Positions 1-4,614 of a stretch of 6,844 nucleotides of DNA are shown here, in pieces. Within the stretch, counting starts at the first letter, position 1, and each line of letters begins with the position of its first letter. Source of the DNA: Candidatus Brocadia sp. (GTDB taxonomy: Bacteria; Planctomycetota; Brocadiia; Brocadiales; Brocadiaceae); assembly GCA_030837935.1 (NCBI GenBank), contig JAUQXU010000247.1:1-6844 (forward strand). The letters are read 5' to 3'. The translations under genes and the position numbers were made by a program. The notes beneath the pieces are model-generated. The model saw only the letters and a program-made list of their open reading frames with translations, ran no database searches and had not been told where the DNA came from.

Positions 1-2350
1 CACCCCAACAAGCACGCCCACTCCCACACCTTCGCCCACCCCCATTGTTACACCGACATTGACGCCAATCCCGACGCCTCTGACTAGCGGTCTGGAAGCC
101 CACTATATGTTCGATGAAGGAATGGGGACGAGCGCCCATGATTCATCGGGCACTGGGAATCATGGCGCCATCAATGGTGCTACATGGACAATGGGCAAGA
201 GCGGAGGGGCATTAAGTCTTGATGGGATTGATGATAACGTCCAGATACCCGGACTCATTGGACAGCCCCAGAATATCACCATCTCTGCCTGGGCACAATT
301 GAGCGCCAAAGATACGTCAGGTGCGGAGGTCGTTTCCCTGGGTGATCATGTGGCAATCCGATTGGATGGCAGCAATGGCGCCAAGGGATTTTATTATGAC
401 GGTACTACGTGGCGTGCCACCGCCACAGGACTATCGTATGCAGGAACGGGGTGGCATCACCTTGTGTATGTTGTGGACGATGCCAATAATATCCAAAAAG
501 TATACGTTGACGGCGTGGAAAAGGGCTCCACGGCGTATACACAACCTATCTCGTATGCAGGGCTGGGGTCTAATACCTTCATTGGGAGGCATGGCAATGG
601 CGGCGGCAACTATGACTTCAACGGTATCGTAGACGATGTTTGCGTGTACAATAAGGCATTAAACGCCCAGGAAGTGCTTGATCTCTATAGCCAATCATCG
701 TCTGGCCTGGTAAGCCGCTGGAAACTTGACGAGGGGAGCGGAACGACAGCCATAGATTATGCTGACGGTAATAATGGCACCATCAACGGTGCTGCGCGGG
801 CAACGGGCATAAGTGGGGGTGCGCTGAGTCTTGATGGGGTTGATGATTATGTTGATCTGGGCAATCCTTCAAATCTTCAGCCTGGTACGGTATCTCTTTC
901 TGTCTGGTTTAAAACAACAGCTGCAGGCGGGATGATTATGCGCAAACGAAAGTACGGTTACGGCCTCGAAGTGTTACCCTCAGGGAATATCTCTTTCTGG
1001 ATTTATAATGCAGCTGCTACGAAATTCAAGGCAACTTCTCCAAATGCTTATAATGACAATGCATGGCACCACGCTGTGGGTGTTTATGATGGTTCTGTGG
1101 TGAAGTTATACATTGATGGCTCCCAGGTAGCCTCTGCGAATGCAGGAACCATCTTTTATGGGGCAGGCGCAATTGCGATAGGGAGAGACGGAGATTATCC
1201 TGGTTCGTATTTCAAAGGCCTTGTCGACGACGTCCGTGTCTTCCAGAGTGAATTAAACGTCCAGGAAGTGCTTGCACTCTACAAAAAAACATCTGGTTTG
1301 GTGAGCCACTGGAAACTTAATGAGGGAATAGGGACGATTGCCAATGATTGGGTTGATGGCAACAATGGCGCCATCAACGGGGCCACATGGACAGCGGGTA
1401 AGGGTGAAAGTGCATTGAGCTTCGATGGAAATGATTATGTTCAAGTATCAGGACTTCTTGGACAGCTCCAAAATATCACCATCTCTGCCTGGGTACAGTT
1501 GAGTGCCAAAGATACCTTCGGTGCAGAGGTTATTTCCCTGGGTGATTATGTGGCGGTCCGATTAGATAGTAGCAATGGCGTCAAGGGATTTTATTATGAC
1601 GGCACCACGTGGCGTGGTACTGCGACAGGGGTATCGTATGCAGGAACGGGGTGGCATCACGTTGTATATGTCATGGACGATACCAATAATATGCAGAAGG
1701 TATACGTGGACGGCGTCGAAAAGGGATCCACGGCATACACACAGTCTATTTCGTATACAGGGCTAGGGTCTAATACCTTTATTGGGAGACATGGCAATGG
1801 TAGCGGTAGCTATGACTTTGCCGGTATCATTGACGATGTCCGCGTGTACAACAAGGCCTTGAGCGCTCAGGAAGTGCAGGGCTTGTATAACAACGTGAGT
1901 GCATTATTCGCCACGGCGTCTCATGGTTTCATGGGTATTAACGACGGTGATACTTATATCACCGTTACTCCACCAGGAACGACCACGCCTATCCACCCAA
2001 CAACGGTTGCCCTGCGTTCCTTCACGGCCGAAGCGAAGGCGAATGACAATCGTGTCATTCTGAAATGGGAGACGTCAAAGGAGAGCGACAGTGCCGGATT
2101 CAACCTCTACCGGGCCAGACGCAGGAATGGTACGTATACCCAGGTCAACGGTGCACTCATCGATGCAAAGGGTGATGCTGCATCGGGAGGTAACTATAGT
2201 TTTGAGGATCAGCCAGGCCATGGTAATTTCTATTACTATAAACTGGAAAGCCTGGACTATGATGGGGTGAGTGCCATGCATGGGCCTGTAAAGGTAAAGG
2301 TGAGATCCGAAGATAATCCTAAATACCGTTCCGGGCGGCGTCGGGCGTAG
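1..2350 (+). CDS. Large secreted multi-LamG surface protein with FnIII-like C-terminus (5' partial)
   Basis: The reading frame is open from the window edge (first full codon at 2), so the real start and any signal peptide lie upstream; the TTG at 59 sits inside a Thr/Pro-rich linker and is not a credible start. Three tandem LamG/concanavalin A-like modules (Laminin_G_3 type) follow at about 86-700, 701-1291 and 1292-1900. Each shows the family pattern SLDG-x-DDYV, an ITISAW or VSLSVW strand, WHH-x-V, a K(V/L)Y(V/I)DG strand, IGR and a closing DDVRVYxxxLxxQEVxxLY. A linker with a second Thr/Pro stretch leads to an FnIII-like module at about 2006-2310 (VALRSFTAEA, VILKWET, GFNLYRA, YYYKLESLDYDG). 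The protein ends in a basic tail (RSGRRRA) with no hydrophobic sorting segment. LamG modules commonly bind carbohydrate or protein ligands outside the cell; the ligand cannot be inferred. Modules 1 and 3 are near copies at DNA level, offset by about 1200 bp. Confidence 0.9.
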   Translation, partial: TPTSTPTPTPSPTPIVTPTLTPIPTPLTSGLEAHYMFDEGMGTSAHDSSGTGNHGAINGATWTMGKSGGALSLDGIDDNVQIPGLIGQPQNITISAWAQLSAKDTSGAEVVSLGDHVAIRLDGSNGAKGFYYDGTTWRATATGLSYAGTGWHHLVYVVDDANNIQKVYVDGVEKGSTAYTQPISYAGLGSNTFIGRHGNGGGNYDFNGIVDDVCVYNKALNAQEVLDLYSQSSSGLVSRWKLDEGSGTTAIDYADGNNGTINGAARATGISGGALSLDGVDDYVDLGNPSNLQPGTVSLSVWFKTTAAGGMIMRKRKYGYGLEVLPSGNISFWIYNAAATKFKATSPNAYNDNAWHHAVGVYDGSVVKLYIDGSQVASANAGTIFYGAGAIAIGRDGDYPGSYFKGLVDDVRVFQSELNVQEVLALYKKTSGLVSHWKLNEGIGTIANDWVDGNNGAINGATWTAGKGESALSFDGNDYVQVSGLLGQLQNITISAWVQLSAKDTFGAEVISLGDYVAVRLDSSNGVKGFYYDGTTWRGTATGVSYAGTGWHHVVYVMDDTNNMQKVYVDGVEKGSTAYTQSISYTGLGSNTFIGRHGNGSGSYDFAGIIDDVRVYNKALSAQEVQGLYNNVSALFATASHGFMGINDGDTYITVTPPGTTTPIHPTTVALRSFTAEAKANDNRVILKWETSKESDSAGFNLYRARRRNGTYTQVNGALIDAKGDAASGGNYSFEDQPGHGNFYYYKLESLDYDGVSAMHGPVKVKVRSEDNPKYRSGRRRA
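86..1900 (+). repeat. Intragenic LamG module repeats; modules 1 and 3 are recent DNA-level duplicates
   Basis: Three coding repeats of about 600 bp each encode the LamG modules. Copies 1 and 3 align at an offset of 1200 bp over most of their length, and 1203 bp near their starts because module 3 lacks one codon. In two hand-aligned 60-base blocks (421-480 against 1621-1680, and 541-600 against 1741-1800) 52 and 53 positions match. A 29-base stretch is identical (432-460 and 1632-1660). Copy 2 shares only the opening and closing motifs at protein level. The arrangement 1-2-1' suggests duplication or recombination of a two-module block, or gene conversion between outer modules. Confidence 0.85.
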
Positions 2351-2394
2351 ATACGTTTTCGGGGATGCATGATAGAGGTCAGGAGCCAGGATAG

Positions 2395-2422
2395 AATTTG
2401 ATTGTAGGGGAATTTTCATTTT
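2395..2422. repeat. Short dispersed intergenic repeat, copy A
   Basis: This 28-base AT-rich segment, ending in GGAATTTTCATTTT, matches 4443-4470 at 25 of 28 positions without gaps. It begins 45 bases after the stop codon of the LamG gene. Two copies in two intergenic spaces of one window suggest a genome-dispersed repeat. Whether it is part of a larger element cannot be judged here, because similarity stops on both sides. Confidence 0.6.
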
Positions 2423-2426
2423 TGTA

Positions 2427-2455
2427 TTGACTTTTCCCTTAGAAACGTTTTAAAT
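2427..2455 (+). promoter_or_regulatory. Candidate sigma70-type promoter (TTGACT-N17-TTAAAT)
   Basis: A -35-like TTGACT (2427-2432, five of six consensus bases) is followed after 17 bases by a -10-like TTAAAT (2450-2455, four of six). Transcription would start near 2462 on the + strand and run into the hairpin region 2498-2562. Support comes from the correct spacing and the AAACGTTT palindrome array laid exactly over the spacer, -10 and start region. In AT-rich intergenic DNA such matches also occur by chance. Confidence 0.45.
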
Positions 2456-2482
2456 AGTAAACGTTTGGAAAAGTAAACGTTT
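2443..2482. promoter_or_regulatory. Operator-like array: three AAACGTTT palindromes at exact 16-bp period
   Basis: The 8-bp perfect palindrome AAACGTTT occurs at 2443-2450, 2459-2466 and 2475-2482, each start exactly 16 bp after the previous one. The second and third copies share the longer form GTAAACGTTT. The sites overlap the candidate promoter spacer, its probable start point and the first transcribed bases, a layout typical of repressor operators. The binding protein is unknown. Iteron-like or structural roles are alternatives, but no replication gene is nearby. Confidence 0.55.
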
Positions 2483-2497
2483 ATTATTTAAAACAAC

Positions 2498-2526
2498 GAT
2501 CTCTCGTATCTCCCAATAGAGAGACC
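2498..2526 (+). other. Imperfect hairpin in the intergenic leader
   Basis: GATCTCTC (2498-2505) can pair with GAGAGACC (2519-2526) with one A/C mismatch, closing a 13-base loop. It lies just downstream of the operator-like array and just upstream of a stronger stem-loop. It could be part of a structured leader RNA or simply part of a repeat element. Confidence 0.4.
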
Positions 2527-2530
2527 CCAA

Positions 2531-2562
2531 TCCTCCCGCAAACAACAAAGTTTGCGGGAGGA
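2531..2562 (+). other. Perfect 13-bp stem-loop (possible small RNA end or repeat)
   Basis: TCCTCCCGCAAAC (2531-2543) and GTTTGCGGGAGGA (2550-2562) are perfect reverse complements around the 6-base loop AACAAA. The stem is GC-rich and would be very stable. It is followed by ATTTATAAAC, which has only a broken U-run, so it is at best a weak intrinsic terminator. With the promoter near 2427-2455 it would define an RNA of roughly 100 nt; that RNA is an inference. A dispersed-repeat origin is equally possible. Confidence 0.5.
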
Positions 2563-2786
2563 ATTTATAAACAAGATGGATCGAAATGCCATTTGCTGGT
2601 TTGCCGCTCACAGACGACCCTGTCATGAAAAACAAATCTGTTCGCTTCTAAGAAAAAGGTACGTTGATTCATTCCTTTCGCTGATTAAAACACTAAAACT
2701 ACGGAAAAAACAGGGTGAAATTTGTCGTCTCTCATTTTTTCGTGGTACTCGTAGTGCGTTTCATGAAAAGGTTTACATATTTTGTC
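2563..2786. other. Intergenic stretch with no supported gene
   Basis: This segment lies between the 13-bp stem-loop and the REP-like palindrome. Short frames cross it on both strands, but none has a recognisable domain, and the + strand ones run straight through the REP palindrome. I see no RNA gene signature here. A GGGAGG at 2555-2560 sits too far (about 15 bases) before the ATG at 2576 to support a start, and it is locked in the stem-loop. Confidence 0.5.
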
Positions 2787-2866
2787 GTCATTGCGAGCGA
2801 CAGCGAAGCAATCTCAGGTCTTTTGCGAACAAGAGATTGCTTCGTCGCTCCACTCCTCGCAATGAC
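2787..2866. repeat. REP-like 80-bp palindromic element
   Basis: The left arm (2787-2815) begins GTCATTGCGAG and ends CGAAGCAATCTC. The right arm (2833-2866) is its imperfect reverse complement, beginning GAGATTGCTTCG and ending CTCGCAATGAC, with a 5-base size difference in the middle and a 17-base loop. The outer 11 and inner 12 bases match exactly. From memory, this GTCATTGCGAGC...GCGAAGCAATC type of palindrome is a widely scattered extragenic repeat in many bacterial genomes. It could fold into a long hairpin in a read-through transcript. Confidence 0.8.
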
Positions 2867-2902
2867 AATTGTTTGTGTATACATTTTAAAACGCTATACG
2901 GG

Positions 2903-2938
2903 TATATTCTCAGATAATGTTTGCACCGTGAGAATATA
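2903..2938. promoter_or_regulatory. Perfect 10-bp inverted repeat upstream of the flippase gene
   Basis: TATATTCTCA (2903-2912) and TGAGAATATA (2929-2938) are perfect reverse complements separated by 16 bases. The right arm ends 35 bases before the flippase ATG. It may be a regulator binding site with half-sites about 26 bp apart centre to centre (between two and three helical turns), or a leader hairpin. A GATAAT hexamer in the loop (2913-2918) resembles a -10 box but has no good -35 partner. Confidence 0.45.
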
Positions 2939-2973
2939 TTGACGACTCCCATGAAAACTAAAAAATTTTAACA

Positions 2974-4335
2974 ATGCACGCTATATTAACTAAATTCCTG
3001 CCGTTGTTTATCCGCGTTCGGTTAGAAGGGCGTAATAACCTGCAAAATATCCTGGCAAATACAGGCTGGCTCTTTGCGGACCGTATCCTCCGTATGGGTG
3101 TTGGGCTGTTTGTTGGCGTATGGATTGCCCGATATATGGGTCCTGAGCAGTTTGGCATCTACAACTATGCCATGGTGTTTGTTGCTATGTTTTCTGCTTT
3201 ATCCAATTTGGGGTTAGATGGTATCGTTGTGCGCAACATAGTTCGTGATCCGGCTTCCAAAGATGAGATCCTGGGTACAGCCTTTTTTCTGAAATTCGCT
3301 GGAGGAATTATAACCTTGCTCGTATCCGTTGGGGCGATTTTGTTATTACGCTCAGGTGACCGTGTAACCTGCTGGCTCGTGGGAATTACTGCAATCGGAG
3401 CAATTTTTCAGGCCTTTGATACGATAGATTTCTGGTTTCAATCTCAGGTAAAATCAAAATATACGGTCTATGTCAGGAATGCGGCATTTTTAATCATTAC
3501 CTTTGTCAAGATCATACTCATTATGACCCGGTCGTCGCTCATTTCCTTTGCCTGTGCAGGGCTGGCTGAGATCGTTTTGGGTACGATTGGTCTTGTTGTT
3601 ACCTATCGGTTACATGGATACTATCTCAAAAAATGGCAAATTAGTCTTCGGTATGCGAAAGAGTTACTTGCAGATAGCTGGCCGTTGATACTCTCGGGTC
3701 TGGCAGTAGGGCTTTTTATGAAAATCGATCAGGTTATGCTGAGAGAAATGGTCGGGAGTGAATCTGCAGGGATTTATTCGGCAGCAACGCGCATTTCTGA
3801 GGTCTGGTATTTTATTCCTGCTGTAATTGTATCTTCAGTCTCCCCTTCAATCATTGAAGCAAAGAAAATGAGTGAAGGTCTCTATTACCATCGATTGCAG
3901 AAGCTTTTTAATCTTATAGCAGGATTAGCGTTTACGATTGCCATTCCTACAACGCTTTTATCAAGACCGCTGGTTTTGCTGCTTTTTGGTGAAAGCTATG
4001 CAGCCGCAAGTCCTATTTTAGCAATACATATTTGGGCAACACTCTTTTACTTTTTGGGGATTGCCCAGGGTCCATGGAGTATAACAGAGGGTCTTATGAA
4101 CTTATCGTTACAGAGAACGTTAATTACGGCAATGGTAAATATTATCCTTAATCTTATTCTTATACCTCTTTATGCTGGTATCGGCGCTGCAATTTCCACG
4201 GTGACCTCATATGTGTGTGGCGCATTTTTAGCAAATGTTATGAATGATAAGTCACGTCGAATATTTATTCTTCAAGCAGAGTCAATATTTTTCTCAAGAT
4301 ATTTTAAACAGATACGTGTGAAAAACGAATTATAA
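2974..4335 (+). CDS. Wzx-like polysaccharide flippase (MOP superfamily), inner membrane
   Basis: This 453-residue, very hydrophobic protein matches the polysaccharide-biosynthesis flippase family (Polysacc_synt, MOP/MATE-like fold), which moves undecaprenyl-linked or similar lipid-linked oligosaccharides from the cytoplasmic to the outer leaflet. The N-terminal family signature is clear at about 28-65 (NTGWLFADRILR, GVWIARYMGPEQFGIYNYA). A second conserved block lies at about 249-283 (MKIDQVMLREM, SAGIYSAATRISE, WYFIP). About twelve membrane segments are plausible and the length is normal for the family. The ATG at 2974 gives the expected N-terminus but has no clear Shine-Dalgarno sequence. 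A six-codon reading frame (2951-2971) ends just two bases before it and could couple translation. Neighbouring glycosyltransferase genes support a surface-glycan export role; the glycan is unknown. Confidence 0.9.
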   Translation: MHAILTKFLPLFIRVRLEGRNNLQNILANTGWLFADRILRMGVGLFVGVWIARYMGPEQFGIYNYAMVFVAMFSALSNLGLDGIVVRNIVRDPASKDEILGTAFFLKFAGGIITLLVSVGAILLLRSGDRVTCWLVGITAIGAIFQAFDTIDFWFQSQVKSKYTVYVRNAAFLIITFVKIILIMTRSSLISFACAGLAEIVLGTIGLVVTYRLHGYYLKKWQISLRYAKELLADSWPLILSGLAVGLFMKIDQVMLREMVGSESAGIYSAATRISEVWYFIPAVIVSSVSPSIIEAKKMSEGLYYHRLQKLFNLIAGLAFTIAIPTTLLSRPLVLLLFGESYAAASPILAIHIWATLFYFLGIAQGPWSITEGLMNLSLQRTLITAMVNIILNLILIPLYAGIGAAISTVTSYVCGAFLANVMNDKSRRIFILQAESIFFSRYFKQIRVKNEL

Positions 4336-4345
4336 ATAATGGTAG

Positions 4346-4364
4346 GTCAACCGTCTCGGTTGAC
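4346..4364. repeat. 19-nt hairpin, family member 1 (8-bp perfect stem)
   Basis: GTCAACCGTCTCGGTTGAC folds into an 8-bp perfect stem with a TCT loop, starting 10 bases after the flippase stop codon. The following bases (TAAATTAAACG) lack a U-run, so it is not a standard intrinsic terminator, though it may protect the 3' end of the mRNA. It is structurally the same as the inverted hairpin at 4391-4409, differing only at two pairs that change on both sides of the stem. Confidence 0.65.
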
Positions 4365-4390
4365 TAAATTAAACGTAGCAAGCGGACACA

Positions 4391-4409
4391 GACAAGCGAG
4401 ACGCTTGTC
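4391..4409. repeat. 19-nt hairpin, family member 2 (inverted copy, covarying stem)
   Basis: GACAAGCGAGACGCTTGTC folds into an 8-bp perfect stem with an AGA loop. Read on the minus strand it is GACAAGCGTCTCGCTTGTC, which matches the hairpin at 4346-4364 except at positions 2/18 and 6/14; both exceptions are compensatory swaps that keep the pairing. Two facing copies 26 bases apart resemble a REP-type pair. Confidence 0.65.
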
Positions 4410-4442
4410 CTGCCATGTTAATATACTCTGACAACGGAACGT

Positions 4443-4470
4443 AATTTAATTGTATAGGAATTTTCATTTT
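4443..4470. repeat. Short dispersed intergenic repeat, copy B
   Basis: This is the second copy of the 28-base repeat seen at 2395-2422, in the same orientation, with mismatches only at its 6th, 13th and 14th bases. It lies 107 bases after the flippase stop codon, between the hairpin pair and the 16-bp palindrome. Confidence 0.6.
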
Positions 4471-4484
4471 ATTTAAGCGGGTTA

Positions 4485-4500
4485 TATGACATATGTCATA
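4485..4500. promoter_or_regulatory. Perfect 16-bp palindrome (possible operator)
   Basis: TATGACATATGTCATA is a perfect 16-bp palindrome with no spacer, one base before the MITE-like element. Its size and symmetry fit a site for a dimeric helix-turn-helix regulator. It lies 114 bases upstream of the glycosyltransferase-methyltransferase start. No promoter could be matched to it with confidence. Confidence 0.4.
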
Positions 4501-4501
4501 G

Positions 4502-4592
4502 AAAATCCCCCTTAGCAAAGGGGGGCAAGGGGGTTGTAAAATAGCCCAGAAAAAACACAACCCCCTGAATCCCCCTTTATTAAGGGGGACTT
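4502..4592. mobile_element. MITE-like element with about 36-bp terminal inverted repeats
   Basis: The left arm (4502-4537) and right arm (4557-4592) are imperfect reverse complements. Both contain TCCCCCTTA, an A3G5 block and GGGGGTTGT, with a few mismatches and a one-base gap, around a 19-base AT-rich centre. There is no transposase, so if mobile it depends on one elsewhere. Elements built on CCCCCTT/AAGGGGG are, from memory, common short repeats in several phyla. No target-site duplication was evident. It ends 22 bases before the next start codon, so a transcript from upstream would carry a strong hairpin next to the translation start. Confidence 0.65.
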
Positions 4593-4614
4593 AAACGGAC
4601 TAGCTTGATTTTTT

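Noticed and set aside
59..61. TTG at 59 as the true start of the LamG protein
   Set aside because: The frame stays open to the window edge and encodes the same Thr/Pro linker on both sides of this codon, so the gene begins upstream.
1..85. DNA-level tandem repeat or CRISPR-like array at the window start
   Set aside because: The CACxCC-like periodicity is the coding signature of a Thr/Pro-rich linker in frame with the LamG protein.
2075..2419. A 114-codon minus-strand frame opposite the LamG gene 3' end
   Set aside because: It is antisense to a well-supported coding region and starts inside the short dispersed repeat; the protein has no recognisable features.
2450..2635. A 61-codon minus-strand frame over the operator array and hairpins
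   Set aside because: It crosses palindromic sequence, has no domain and no supporting context.
2576..2700. Riboswitch between the stem-loop and the REP element
   Set aside because: I compared it by eye with cyclic-di-GMP and cobalamin aptamer core motifs and found no convincing match.
2552..2917. A 121-codon + strand open frame across the first intergenic region
   Set aside because: No domain is recognisable, the second half is simply the REP-like palindrome read through, and the start lies within a stable stem-loop without a usable ribosome site.
2715..2942. A 75-codon + strand frame containing VIASDSEAIS
   Set aside because: This peptide is the translation of the GTCATTGCGAGC-type REP palindrome, a frequent false gene call.
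4346..4364. Intrinsic terminator for the flippase gene
   Set aside because: The stem is good and well placed after the stop, but there is no U-run after it and a partner copy exists in opposite orientation, so a repeat family explains it better.
4369..4560. A 63-codon minus-strand frame in the second spacer
   Set aside because: It is made up entirely of repeat translations (MITE arm, dispersed repeat, hairpin) and is not a plausible gene.
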